The notes under the pieces: model-generated
The model's database searches: none
The model's input: the letters and a program-made list of their open reading frames with translations, nothing else
Told to the model about the DNA's origin: nothing
DNA from: Nocardia concava NBRC 100430
GTDB taxonomy: Bacteria > Actinomycetota > Actinomycetes > Mycobacteriales > Mycobacteriaceae
Length of the DNA: 64,000 bases
Direction: 5' to 3'
Assembly (NCBI RefSeq): GCF_000308815.1
Contig: NZ_BAFX01000047.1
Location: 1 to 64,000 of the forward strand
Position numbers and translations under genes: made by a program
Part shown: in pieces, positions 1-8,133 of the stretch
How positions within the stretch are numbered: position 1 is the first letter of the stretch
How the letters are laid out: every line of letters starts with the position of its first letter

Positions 1-882
1 CCCGAATTGCAATCCCTGGCAGATGATTTCGAGCCCGATCTGATTCTGCACGCGCCGGTCGATCTGGCCGCTCCGGTGCTGGCGGCGCAACGAGGGGTGC
101 CTGCCATCACCTACGGCACGGGTCTGCTGCTCGAACCGGAACTGGTCGCGGCCATGGTGGAATGGGTCGCACCGCTCTGGATTTCGGCGGGGCTGGAGCC
201 GGACGAGCATGCCGGGCTCTACCGGGGTGGCTACCTGGATCCGGTACCGAGCAGCCTGCAACCCGACCTCGGACCCGCGGCCGCCATCGCACGGCCGATT
301 CGGCCCGCCGTCCCCGGCGAGATCGACGATGAGCTCCCGGACTGGGCACTGCGGCTCGGTAACCGCCCGACGGTGTACGTCTCACTGGGCACGGTGCCGA
401 TCTTCAACCAGCCCAGCGCTTTCGGTCCGCTGCTGGAGGGACTGGGCGGGAATGATGTGGATGTCGTGGTCACGGTCGGCCCCGGCAACGATCCGGCCGC
501 ACTCGGCCCGCAGCCGGGAAATATTCATGTCGCCCAATGGCTTTCGCTGGCCGCCATCCTCCCGCGCTGCGATGCCGTGGTCTGCCACGCGGGCGCGGGC
601 ACCACGCTGGCCGCGCTCTCGCACGGCCTGCCGCTGGTCCTCACTCCGCGCGGCGCCGATCAGTTCCCCACCGCCGCGGCGTGCGGCCGAGTCGGCGCGG
701 CCCGGATCCTGACCCCCGACCGGGTGACCCCGGCCGCCGTGCACGACGAGGTCGCCACGATCCTGACCGATCCCACGTATCGTGCGGGCGCGCAACGCAT
801 CCGGACCGAGATCGAGATACTGTCCGACGCCGATGCGGTGGCCGCCGATCTCGCATCGGAACTCGCCGCGCGGACGGCCTGA
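1..882 (+). CDS. UGT/MGT-type glycosyltransferase, 5' end cut by window edge
   Basis: The frame is open from the first base, so the start lies upstream and only about 293 C-terminal residues are visible. The fold is the GT-B type of macrolide and antibiotic glycosyltransferases, which move a sugar from a nucleotide donor to a small-molecule acceptor. The donor-binding signature is clear near the end: CHAGAGTTLAAL, then HGLPLVLTPRGADQ, matching the H-x-G-x-G-T...P-x-x-x-D-Q pattern of this family. The sequence TVYVSLGTVP marks the start of the C-terminal Rossmann domain. It is followed convergently by a methyltransferase gene. Acceptor and sugar cannot be told. A tailoring role is possible but no biosynthetic neighbours are visible. 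Confidence 0.85.
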   Translation, partial: PELQSLADDFEPDLILHAPVDLAAPVLAAQRGVPAITYGTGLLLEPELVAAMVEWVAPLWISAGLEPDEHAGLYRGGYLDPVPSSLQPDLGPAAAIARPIRPAVPGEIDDELPDWALRLGNRPTVYVSLGTVPIFNQPSAFGPLLEGLGGNDVDVVVTVGPGNDPAALGPQPGNIHVAQWLSLAAILPRCDAVVCHAGAGTTLAALSHGLPLVLTPRGADQFPTAAACGRVGAARILTPDRVTPAAVHDEVATILTDPTYRAGAQRIRTEIEILSDADAVAADLASELAARTA

Positions 883-906
883 CGACTTCTCCGCCCCGGG
901 CTGAGG

Positions 907-1749
907 TCAGGCCGCCTCCGGCGCCCGCGCGTCGAGCATCCAGCAGGCGGCGGTGAAGCGGGCCTGGTCGCCGTGGATGAAGGGTTCCATGGCGGCGCGG
1001 ACGGTGTGGACGACCTTTTCCCGGGTGGCGTCGTCGGCGTCGACGAGGGCGAGGCCGACGGGGCCCAGGCGGGAGATGTAGCCGATGAGTGCCGGTTCGG
1101 GCATGGCGCATTCGACGTCGACGGGGCGGAGCTCGATCTCGGTCCAGCCGCTGGACTCCAGGATTCCGGTCACGTAGTCGCGGTCCGCGAAGGCGAATTG
1201 CCCGGGCGCGCCGGGGATTCGAGGAGAGAGGTTGGGCAGCAGCGGTTCGGCGATGCGTTCGGCGAGGGTGAAGTATGGGTTCTCGTCCATATCGCGCCAG
1301 GCCAGACAGCCGAGCCGCCCGCCGGGGCGGGTGGCGTGGCGCAGGTTGGCGAAGGCGGCGACCGGATCCGCGAAGAACATCACCCCGAAGCGGGACGTGA
1401 CGAGGTCGTAGGCGGCGGGTTCGAACGGGTGGGTCTGGGCGTCGGCGCACACGAAATCGACGGGTAGATCGGTCGATTCGGCGTTGGCGCGCGCGGCGGT
1501 GAGCATCGGTTCGGCGATATCGACGCCGGTGCAGCGCGCACCGGTCGCGCGCGCGATCGCGATCGTGGTGCCGCCGGTGCCGCATCCGACATCGAGCACA
1601 TCCTTCGCCCCGGCGTCACGCGCGAGATCCACGAGGATGTCCTGCAGCGGTCGCATCACCTGGGCGATGAGGTCCTGGGCATCGACCCAGGCATTGCCGG
1701 AAGCGCCGTTCCAGCGGGCGGATTGGTCCTTGTCGAGCGGGGTAGTCAT
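907..1749 (-). CDS. Class I SAM-dependent methyltransferase
   Basis: A 280-residue cytosolic protein with the SAM-binding motif I VLDVGCGTGG at residues 51-60, followed by an acidic residue in the next strand (TGVDIAEPML) as expected for the Rossmann methyltransferase fold. The ATG is preceded by an AGGA ribosome site about 8 bases upstream. It is divergent from a MerR gene, with an 87-base shared promoter region that holds a perfect palindrome, so control by that regulator is likely. The methyl acceptor is unknown. The family is the UbiE/COQ5-like group of small-molecule methyltransferases, so a quinone, lipid or xenobiotic acceptor are all possible. Confidence 0.88.
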   Translation of the reverse strand: MTTPLDKDQSARWNGASGNAWVDAQDLIAQVMRPLQDILVDLARDAGAKDVLDVGCGTGGTTIAIARATGARCTGVDIAEPMLTAARANAESTDLPVDFVCADAQTHPFEPAAYDLVTSRFGVMFFADPVAAFANLRHATRPGGRLGCLAWRDMDENPYFTLAERIAEPLLPNLSPRIPGAPGQFAFADRDYVTGILESSGWTEIELRPVDVECAMPEPALIGYISRLGPVGLALVDADDATREKVVHTVRAAMEPFIHGDQARFTAACWMLDARAPEAA

Positions 1750-1800
1750 GAGCGCTGTCCTCGATTCGGTGGACTGGGCGGAGAACTACACTGTTTCAAT

Positions 1801-1820
1801 TCAAGTCGACTTGAGGTCAA
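1801..1820. promoter_or_regulatory. Palindromic MerR-type operator in divergent promoter
   Basis: TCAAGTCGACTTGA (1801-1814) is a perfect 14-base palindrome in the gap between the methyltransferase and merR starts. On the minus strand it directly follows a -35-like TTGACC (complement of 1815-1820), the arrangement in which MerR proteins act by untwisting an over-long spacer. The -10 on that strand is not clear. Assigning the site to the neighbouring MerR protein is inference from position. Confidence 0.6.
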
Positions 1821-1836
1821 GGCCCGAGGTGATCGC

Positions 1837-2259
1837 GTGAACAGCCTGGATATCTCGGAAGTCGTGCGCCGCTCCGGCGTCCCGGCCTCCACCCTGCGCT
1901 ACTACGAGGAACGCGGCCTGATCGTCTCGACCGGTCGCCGCGGACTGCGCCGCCAATTCGACGAATCGGTGCTGGAGCAGCTGGCGCTCATCGCGCTCGG
2001 CCGCACGGCCGGATTCGCGCTCGACGACATCGTGCTCGCCTTCGGCCCGCAGGGTGAACTGCGCGTCGATCGCGCCCTGCTCACCGGCAAGGCTGACGAA
2101 TTGGACCGCACCATCACGCAATTGAGCGCCGTCCGCGACGGCCTGCGGCACGCCGCCGCCTGCCCAGCAAAGCGCCACGCGGACTGCCCGACCTTCCGGG
2201 AGTTGCTGCGCGCGGTCATGGAGGGCCGCATCGGCACCCTCGAGGCGTTGACGCCGTGA
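1837..2259 (+). CDS. MerR family transcriptional regulator
   Basis: Start placed at GTG 1837, which gives a 140-residue protein opening with the MerR winged-helix DNA-binding domain (EVVRRSGVPASTLRYYEERGL, residues about 7-27). The open frame extends upstream through the operator region, but that extension has no MerR similarity. A coiled-coil dimerisation helix follows, then a C-terminal segment with C-P-x-x-x-H-x-x-C-P spacing that could bind a metal or act as a thiol sensor. That role is inference. It is divergent from the methyltransferase gene and probably controls it and itself through the palindrome at 1801-1814. Confidence 0.85.
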   Translation: MNSLDISEVVRRSGVPASTLRYYEERGLIVSTGRRGLRRQFDESVLEQLALIALGRTAGFALDDIVLAFGPQGELRVDRALLTGKADELDRTITQLSAVRDGLRHAAACPAKRHADCPTFRELLRAVMEGRIGTLEALTP

Positions 2260-2302
2260 CGCCCCTCAGCCGGAGCAGGTCGGCGGCGCAATCGATTCGG
2301 CG

Positions 2303-2785
2303 TCACACCGCCTTGTAGCCCGGATGCACGCCCGGCGTCAGCCCCTGGTCGGCGGCGATCCGGACCAGTAGCTCCGACAGCTGCTTGTGCTCCTCCGGTG
2401 TCAGCGACCGGCACAGGTGTTCCTCGGCTTCACGTGCGACCGCGGCCAATTCGCCGAGTTTGGCCCGCCCGGCCCCGGTCAGATACAGCGCGTGCTGCCG
2501 CCGATCCTCCGGATTGCGCTTGCGCTCGATGAGCCCGCGCCCCTCGAGCTGGTCGGCGAACTGGACGAACCGGCTGGGCGGCATGCCCAATTCGTCGGCG
2601 AGCTCGCGCTGACTGCGGCCCGGCTGCGCGATGAGCAGCCGGAGCAGTCCGGCCTGGGCCGGGGTCAGATCCATGGCGGCCGTGCGCTCGGCGAAGCGGC
2701 CGGCCGCGTACGCCCCGACCTGGGCCAGCAGGAATCCGACGGCCGTCAGGGCGCGCTGCGGCTGGACCTCGTCTGTCGCATCCAT
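2303..2785 (-). CDS. MarR family transcriptional regulator
   Basis: A 160-residue protein with the MarR winged helix-turn-helix between about residues 40 and 110: LTPAQAGLLRLL, then RSQRELADELGMPPSRFVQFADQL and the wing with RNPEDRRQHALYLT. MarR proteins are usually dimeric repressors released by small phenolic or oxidant ligands. It is divergent from a six-helix membrane protein followed by an SDR gene, and the shared promoter holds strong inverted repeats, so self-repression and repression of the + strand genes is the likely arrangement. The ligand is not predictable. Confidence 0.88.
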   Translation of the reverse strand: MDATDEVQPQRALTAVGFLLAQVGAYAAGRFAERTAAMDLTPAQAGLLRLLIAQPGRSQRELADELGMPPSRFVQFADQLEGRGLIERKRNPEDRRQHALYLTGAGRAKLGELAAVAREAEEHLCRSLTPEEHKQLSELLVRIAADQGLTPGVHPGYKAV

Positions 2786-2819
2786 GAAGAGATAGTAGCA
2801 GTGGGGAAATAATAGACGC

Positions 2820-2849
2820 TTGACAATCGTTACAGATTGTAATCATTAT
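2820..2849 (+). promoter_or_regulatory. Promoter with overlapping MarR-type inverted repeats
   Basis: TTGACA (2820-2825) is followed 18 bases later by CATTAT (2844-2849), a plausible -35/-10 pair for the + strand membrane protein. The spacer holds two overlapping inverted repeats: ACAATC-6-GATTGT (2823-2840) and TTACA-3-TGTAA (2830-2842). Binding here would block RNA polymerase. The divergent MarR protein is the obvious candidate binder, by position. Confidence 0.68.
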
Positions 2850-2889
2850 CGGAGGGGTACGGTTCGCTCCGAGATTGAGGATCACCGCG

Positions 2890-3513
2890 ATGAGCACCAC
2901 CACGACCGCTCGCACCAGCCCGTCCGTTCTCGCCCCCGCCGCCGCCTTCGCGGCGCTGACCATCGCCTACGTCGCGACCAATGCGCGCACCCCGCACCCG
3001 GATGCCAGCGGTTCGGACGTGCTCGCCTACACCTCCGCGCACGTCGGGCTCATCGATGCCGGGGCGCTGCTGCTGGTGTTGTCGGCCGCGCCGCTGGCCA
3101 TCGCCGCCGGAATGATCCAGCGCATCCAGCGCGGCCCGACCATCACAACCATCGGTGCGGCGCTGGCCGCGGGCGGGCTCACCTTCGGCGGCCTGTTCGC
3201 CTGGGCCGGTGCGCGCCTGAGCGATTCGGCCGACCCCGGTCTGGCGCGGACCATCGCCGATTTCGCATACCTCTCCGGCGGCCCGGCCTACGCGGCCGGA
3301 TTCGGCCTCCTCGCCGTAGGCATCGTGATTCCCGCACTGCTGGAACGGAACCTGCCGACCTGGCTGATCTGGTCCGGCGTCGCCCTCGTCGCCGTGGCCG
3401 CGCTCTCCACCCTGGCCCTGGTCGCCTCCGCCTTCGGCTTCCTGCTGCCGGTAGTCCGCTTCGGCGGCCTGCTCTGGCTGATCGCCGTCGCCGCCATCCT
3501 GTCCCGCCGCTGA
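2890..3513 (+). CDS. Six-helix integral membrane protein, uncharacterised
   Basis: ATG 2890 is chosen over an in-frame start 15 bases upstream because GAGGA lies about 8 bases before it. The 207-residue protein is almost wholly hydrophobic, with about six membrane segments separated by short loops, and resembles the DUF4386-type actinobacterial membrane proteins in size and layout. No catalytic motif is visible. It is expressed from the MarR-associated promoter and lies 33 bases ahead of an SDR gene on the same strand, so the two are probably cotranscribed. Function unknown. Confidence 0.75.
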   Translation: MSTTTTARTSPSVLAPAAAFAALTIAYVATNARTPHPDASGSDVLAYTSAHVGLIDAGALLLVLSAAPLAIAAGMIQRIQRGPTITTIGAALAAGGLTFGGLFAWAGARLSDSADPGLARTIADFAYLSGGPAYAAGFGLLAVGIVIPALLERNLPTWLIWSGVALVAVAALSTLALVASAFGFLLPVVRFGGLLWLIAVAAILSRR

Positions 3514-3546
3514 GTCCCGAACCGCCACACCGAAAGGCTCGATCCC

Positions 3547-4311
3547 ATGACCAGCAACTACTCCGACCTAGTCGGCAAGACGGCCGTTCTCACCGGAGGC
3601 TCGCGCGGCATCGGCGCGCAGACCGCCCGCATGCTCGCCACCCAGGGCGTCAAGGTGTGCGTGGTCGGGCGCGACAAGGAAGCCCTCGACGCGGTGGTCG
3701 CCGAGATCGTCGCGGCGGGCGGCACCGCGCTCGGCGCGGTCGCGGATGTCACCTCGGCCGAGGCCCTCGCCGACGTGCGCGAACTGGTCGAGCGCGAGTT
3801 CGGCCGGGTGGACATCCTCGGCGCATTCGCGGGTGGAATCGGTTCTCCGGCACCGAGTTCCGAGCTGACGGAGGAACTGTGGCGGCAGTCGCTGGACGCG
3901 AACCTCACCTCGGCATTCCTGACCGTGCGGACATTCCTGCCGATGCTGCTCGCGCAGGGGTCGGGCAGCATCATCACCATGTCCTCGGCGGCGGGCCGTC
4001 AGCCCAGCCAGGCGAATCTCGCCTACGGGGTGGCCAATGCCGGGATCATCATGCTGACCCGCCACCTCGCCACCGAGCTGGGACCGCAGGGCATCCGCGT
4101 GAATGCCATTGCGCCGTCGTCGATTCTGACCGAGAAGGTCGCCGCGCAGATGCCCGAGGCGGTCCAGCGGCAGGTGGCGGCGATCCACCCGCTGCGCCGG
4201 ATGGGATCGACCACCGATGTCGCGGAGGCCGCCCTGTTCCTGGCCTCGGACGCGTCCTCGTACCTGAGCGGCATCACCATCGACGTCGCCGGCGGCCGAA
4301 TCACCAACTGA
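3547..4311 (+). CDS. SDR family protein with catalytic Lys replaced by Asn
   Basis: A 254-residue classical short-chain dehydrogenase fold. The nucleotide-binding TGGSRGIG is at residues 16-23, and the active-site serine is near residue 147 (MSSAAG). The tyrosine Tyr160 is present, but the usual Y-x-x-x-K motif reads Y-G-V-A-N, so the catalytic lysine is Asn164 (AAT at 4036-4038). The rest is ordinary, including the RVNAIAPSSI loop and a C-terminal LSGITIDVAGG. Classical SDRs reduce or oxidise alcohols and ketones with NAD(P)H. Without the lysine this one may be slow or non-catalytic. It probably forms an operon with the preceding membrane protein under MarR control. Confidence 0.85.
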   Translation: MTSNYSDLVGKTAVLTGGSRGIGAQTARMLATQGVKVCVVGRDKEALDAVVAEIVAAGGTALGAVADVTSAEALADVRELVEREFGRVDILGAFAGGIGSPAPSSELTEELWRQSLDANLTSAFLTVRTFLPMLLAQGSGSIITMSSAAGRQPSQANLAYGVANAGIIMLTRHLATELGPQGIRVNAIAPSSILTEKVAAQMPEAVQRQVAAIHPLRRMGSTTDVAEAALFLASDASSYLSGITIDVAGGRITN

Positions 4312-4319
4312 CCACGCGG

Positions 4320-4362
4320 AACTCGTGTGGCGGTAGCCCGATGGGCAACCGCCACACGAGTT
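4320..4362. terminator. Bidirectional hairpin terminator
   Basis: AACTCGTGTGGCGGT (4320-4334) pairs perfectly with ACCGCCACACGAGTT (4348-4362) around a 13-base loop. It lies between the stop codons of the SDR gene and the convergent beta-lactamase gene, so it can end both transcripts. Confidence 0.8.
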
Positions 4363-4394
4363 TCCGGGCGCGGCCGAAGCCGGGGCGGCCGGTG

Positions 4395-5306
4395 TCAGTG
4401 CACCTGGGCGACGGCCTCTTTGGCGGCCGCTGCGACCAGCGGATTGTCCGCGGGGGCGGCTTGATCCGGCTTGCTGCTGAGCACCACGATCACCAGCGGC
4501 GGCTTGCCGTCGGCGGGCCAGGTGACGGCGGCGTCATTGGCGGTGCCGTAGTCGCCGCTGCCGGTCTTGTCGCCGGTCTTCCAGTCGGCGGGGATGCCCG
4601 CGCGGATGCGGGCGTCGCCGGTCTTGTTGGCCAGCAACCAATCCGTGAGCTGTTTGCGTTCGGGCGTGGCGAGCACATCGCCGAGCACCAGGGCGCGATA
4701 GTCGGCGGCCAGCGCGGCGGGGCTGGTGGTGTCGCGTTCGTCGCCGGGGATATCGGTATTGAGGTCCGGCTCCCAGCGGTCCAGGCGGGTGACCTGGTCG
4801 CCGAGTGAGCGGGCGAAGTCGGTGACGGCCTGCGGGCCGCCGAGCAGCTTCAGGATCTGATTGCCCGCGGTGTTGTCGCTGCGTGTGATGGCGGCCTCGC
4901 AGAGTTCGGTCACCGACATGCCGGAGTCGACGCGCGTCTGGGTGACGGGGGAGGCGCTCACGATCTCGTCGGCGGTGAAATGAACGACCTGGTCGAAGTA
5001 TCCGGTGTTGAGCGGGTGGGCGCGTAGCAGGGCGCCGCAGGCGAGGCTCTTGAAGGTGGAGTTGATGGTGAAGCGCTCGTTCTGGCGGTAGCCGATGGAC
5101 TTGCCGGTACCGGTGTCGAGGGCGAAGACGCCGACGCGAGCGCCGTGGTCCTGTTCGAGGGTGCGGAACGCGGGGTCGGCGGTGACGGCCTGGGCGGTGG
5201 TGGTTTCCGCCTGCGCCGCTTCGCTTTTCGAGTCCGTGCCGCAGGCCGCGGTCAGCGGTGCGAGCAGGAGCAGCGATGCCAGTGCGCCGTATTTCAGGGT
5301 CGACAA
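4395..5306 (-). CDS. Class A serine beta-lactamase, lipoprotein type
   Basis: A 303-residue precursor with a signal peptide and lipobox LTAAC (Cys22), so it is probably anchored outside the membrane. All class A landmarks are present: S-T-F-K at 83-86, S-D-N at 143-145, the omega-loop E-P-D-L-N at 179-183, and K-T-G at 247-249. These proteins hydrolyse beta-lactam rings, and Nocardia carries chromosomal enzymes of this type (FAR-1, AST-1). The closest named type cannot be fixed by eye. A PBP gene lies 58 bases upstream on the same strand, so the two may share a transcript. No AmpR-like regulator is divergently adjacent. Confidence 0.93.
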   Translation of the reverse strand: MSTLKYGALASLLLLAPLTAACGTDSKSEAAQAETTTAQAVTADPAFRTLEQDHGARVGVFALDTGTGKSIGYRQNERFTINSTFKSLACGALLRAHPLNTGYFDQVVHFTADEIVSASPVTQTRVDSGMSVTELCEAAITRSDNTAGNQILKLLGGPQAVTDFARSLGDQVTRLDRWEPDLNTDIPGDERDTTSPAALAADYRALVLGDVLATPERKQLTDWLLANKTGDARIRAGIPADWKTGDKTGSGDYGTANDAAVTWPADGKPPLVIVVLSSKPDQAAPADNPLVAAAAKEAVAQVH

Positions 5307-5364
5307 AACAAGCCTCTCGTCGGAGTGCGTTGGATGGATTCGGCTCTCGCCGTGTGGAATTGGT

Positions 5365-7143
5365 CTAACGCTGGGCGCGCAGCATGCGACCCGCGGCCTG
5401 TACGGCCGGTTCGGAACTGCCCGCGTCGCTGATGAATACGGCGAACGCGAGATCGCCGTCGATGCCGACGAACCAGCCGTGGGCGTGCTTGTCGTCGATG
5501 TATTCGGCGGTGCCGGTCTTGCCGAGCAGGCCGGGGATATCGCGCAGCGCGGTGGCGGTGCCGCCGGTGATCGTCTCGCGCATCATGGTTTTCACCTGCT
5601 CGGCGATGCCCGCGGGCAGGGTGGGCGGCTGCTTGTCGGGCTTGCCCGGCTGACCCTGCGCCACCATCGGCGGTTTGACCGAACCCTGCGCGAGCGCGGC
5701 GGCCACCAGCGCCATGCCGAACGGTGTGGCGGTCACCTTGCCCTGGCCGATGCCCTCCTCGACGCGCAAGGCGGGTGTGTCGGCGGTCGGGACCTTGCCG
5801 GTCACCGTGGTCAATCCCGGTGTCACATAGTCGATGCCGAGCCCGAGCTGCGCGGCGGCATTGGTCAGCCCGTCCGGCGGCAGCTGCACGGCCAACCGGC
5901 CCATGGTGGTGTTGCAGGACTTGGCGAATGCGGTGTGCAACGGGACCTGGCCGAGGTCGAAGTTGTTGTCATTGGGGATGACGCGGCCCTCGATGTTCTC
6001 CTTCCCCGGGCAGGCGACCATCGAATCGGGGGTCACCTCACCGGCCTGCAATGCGGCGGAGACGGTCACCGTCTTGAAGGTCGAACCCGGCGGGTACAGG
6101 CCGGTGAGGCCGATCGGCCCTTGCGCGTCCCCGGCCGCGTTCTGGGCCATGGCTAGGACGTTCCCGGTCGACGGCTGTAACGCGACAATGGCGGCCGGGG
6201 TGGTGATCGGTGCCAGCGCGGCCTCCGCCGCCCGCTGCAACGCGACATTGACGGTGGTGTGAATATCGCTGACCGGCTTGGGATCCGGTCCACCCACGCG
6301 CTGCGTGCCATCGGTGCCCTGCGCTCGCACCGCCCAGCCCGCGGCGGCATCGGCCTGCTGCTGCCACAGGTCGGCGAGTCCCGAGAAGGTCGGTGACGCA
6401 AGGGATTTGTCGACGGTCAGCAACCGGGTCTGCTGGGACGTGGTGACGTTCGCCAGGTTGGCCAGCGCGGGCTGGACTGTCGCGTAATCGGATTCGCGCA
6501 GAATCACCGCGGTGACCGGCTTGCCCTGGGCCGCCGCCAGATCCGAATTCAGGCTCGCGGCCGTGACATCCGACGCGACCGGTTGCAAGGCCGCCGCGAC
6601 CGCCGCGGTATCAGCCCCGGGCGCGACATTCACCAGCGTCACGATCTGCTGCGTGAGCAGGTCCCCGCCCGTGCTGTCGAGAATCTTGGCGGGAGCCGGG
6701 TAGGCGATGCCGTACGACAGCGGCCCGATATTCAATCCGGGCGCGATCGTCGCCGGATCCCACTGGATCTTCCAGTCACCGCCGGACTGATTCGCCCGCC
6801 CGGTGGTCGTGTAGGTCCACTCGTCCTTGTCGTCTTTCCCGAGCTTCCAGGTGGCGTTCAGGGTGAACGTGCCGCCGCCATCGGTCTTCTCGACCTTGCT
6901 CGCGGTGAATCGCACCTGCTTGCCCAGGTTGTCGTACAGCGTGCCCAGCGTGGCGGTGGCCGTGGTCGGATCGCTGGTCGCCTTCGCGGCCGCGGGCACA
7001 TCGTCGCGGGTGAGCGCGTCGGCGAAGGAATCGACCGTCTTGGACAGCCCCGAGGTGGAATCCGATCCCGAGCATGCCGTCGCCGTCACCAGCATTGCCG
7101 CGGCCCAGACACCCGTGAGCGCCCTCCTGCTGAACTCTGCCAT
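5365..7143 (-). CDS. Class B penicillin-binding protein, lipoprotein (PBP-lipo type)
   Basis: The open frame continues far upstream, but ATG 7143 begins a normal lipoprotein signal with lipobox TATAC (Cys24), giving 592 residues. An NTF2-like MecA_N domain (about residues 30-150) and a PBP dimer domain precede the transpeptidase domain. Active-site motifs are S354-T-F-K357, S409-C-N411 and K542-T-G544. Such enzymes cross-link peptidoglycan outside the membrane and are beta-lactam targets. The layout matches the PBP-lipo proteins of mycobacteria. It lies upstream of the class A beta-lactamase and divergent from another beta-lactamase-fold protein. Confidence 0.93.
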   Translation of the reverse strand: MAEFSRRALTGVWAAAMLVTATACSGSDSTSGLSKTVDSFADALTRDDVPAAAKATSDPTTATATLGTLYDNLGKQVRFTASKVEKTDGGGTFTLNATWKLGKDDKDEWTYTTTGRANQSGGDWKIQWDPATIAPGLNIGPLSYGIAYPAPAKILDSTGGDLLTQQIVTLVNVAPGADTAAVAAALQPVASDVTAASLNSDLAAAQGKPVTAVILRESDYATVQPALANLANVTTSQQTRLLTVDKSLASPTFSGLADLWQQQADAAAGWAVRAQGTDGTQRVGGPDPKPVSDIHTTVNVALQRAAEAALAPITTPAAIVALQPSTGNVLAMAQNAAGDAQGPIGLTGLYPPGSTFKTVTVSAALQAGEVTPDSMVACPGKENIEGRVIPNDNNFDLGQVPLHTAFAKSCNTTMGRLAVQLPPDGLTNAAAQLGLGIDYVTPGLTTVTGKVPTADTPALRVEEGIGQGKVTATPFGMALVAAALAQGSVKPPMVAQGQPGKPDKQPPTLPAGIAEQVKTMMRETITGGTATALRDIPGLLGKTGTAEYIDDKHAHGWFVGIDGDLAFAVFISDAGSSEPAVQAAGRMLRAQR

Positions 7144-7227
7144 GCCTGCCACCCCAACACGGATGACCGGTCGGTGTCCAAGACCAACACGAGTGAGAAC
7201 CGATAAGGCTTTCGCTATCGTTCCAGC

Positions 7228-8133
7228 GTGGACGATATCTTCCGGACGGCCGGTGTCGAGGGGCGAGTACATGCCCGCTGCTTCGACTGCGACGGCGAAT
7301 TCGGCTGGAACGCGGACGAACCGGTGGTGCTCTCCTCGGTGGTCAAGGTGCCGCTGGTGCTGGAGTTCGCCAGGCAGGTGGCGGCCGGGCAACTCGATGC
7401 CACCGATCGGGTGCGGGCCACGGCGGCCGATCGCCTGGGCGGGGTCGGCACGGCGGGCTGCCTCGACGATGTCGAATACAGCCTGCGCGATGCCGCGTGC
7501 CTGGCGCTGACCATCAGCGACAACACCGCCGCGGACCTGCTCTTCGACCGCGTCGGGGTCGAGAACGTGCGCTCGCTGGTGCGCGAACTCGGGCTCACCC
7601 GGACCCGTGTCGAGGGCTCGATCCGCGACATCCTCTACAGCATGGCCGAGGATATCGGCGCACGTGACCTGCACGAATTCGCCCGGCGCTACCCGGAATC
7701 GAGTGCGGCGGAGGTGTTCGGCACGCGCGCGGTGGATCCGCTGCGGACCACCGCCGGCACCGCGCGCGATATGACGAGGCTGCTCCGGCTGATCGGCCGG
7801 GACGAGGCCGGGGCGCCCGAGGCGTGCGCCTGGGTGCGGGATCTCATGCGGCAGCAGGCATTCGGGCACCGGCTGCCGTCCGGATTCCCGCCCGGCGTCG
7901 ATATCTGGTCCAAGACCGGGACGCTGCCCGGCATCCGCAATGACATCGGCGTGGTCGGATATCCGGACGGAAGTCGTTACGCCATAGCGGTTTTCACCGT
8001 CTCGCACAGCCTGGCCGGGCGGCAGCCCGCGGTGGACCGGGCCATCGGGGAGGCGGCCCGGCTGGCGGTGGAGCGCCTCGCTCACGGCCTGCCCGACACC
8101 ACATCCCACGGTCGGCGCTGCGTCGCCTGCTGA
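7228..8133 (+). CDS. Beta-lactamase-fold serine hydrolase without signal peptide
   Basis: GTG 7228 gives 301 residues. The three penicilloyl-serine motifs are clear: S37-V-V-K40, S97-D-N99 and K229-T-G231. A glutamate at 129 (RVEGS) lies near the place of the class A omega-loop Glu, but the following L-N is not conserved, so true lactamase activity is uncertain. No signal peptide or lipobox is present, so it should stay in the cytosol, unlike secreted beta-lactamases. The 84-base gap to the PBP start is a shared divergent promoter region. Its 3' end overlaps the convergent LysR gene by 52 bases. A role in beta-lactam or muropeptide handling is inference from context. Confidence 0.8.
   Translation: MDDIFRTAGVEGRVHARCFDCDGEFGWNADEPVVLSSVVKVPLVLEFARQVAAGQLDATDRVRATAADRLGGVGTAGCLDDVEYSLRDAACLALTISDNTAADLLFDRVGVENVRSLVRELGLTRTRVEGSIRDILYSMAEDIGARDLHEFARRYPESSAAEVFGTRAVDPLRTTAGTARDMTRLLRLIGRDEAGAPEACAWVRDLMRQQAFGHRLPSGFPPGVDIWSKTGTLPGIRNDIGVVGYPDGSRYAIAVFTVSHSLAGRQPAVDRAIGEAARLAVERLAHGLPDTTSHGRRCVAC

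Noticed and set aside
1-3513. Part of an antibiotic biosynthetic cluster (glycosyltransferase, methyltransferase, regulators)
   Set aside because: No scaffold synthase, sugar-synthesis or export gene is visible in the window; the neighbours are separately regulated.
2820-4808. A + strand open frame of about 660 codons overlapping the membrane protein, SDR and beta-lactamase genes
   Set aside because: It crosses three well-supported genes and a perfect terminator, and its product is Arg/His/Pro-rich low-complexity sequence.
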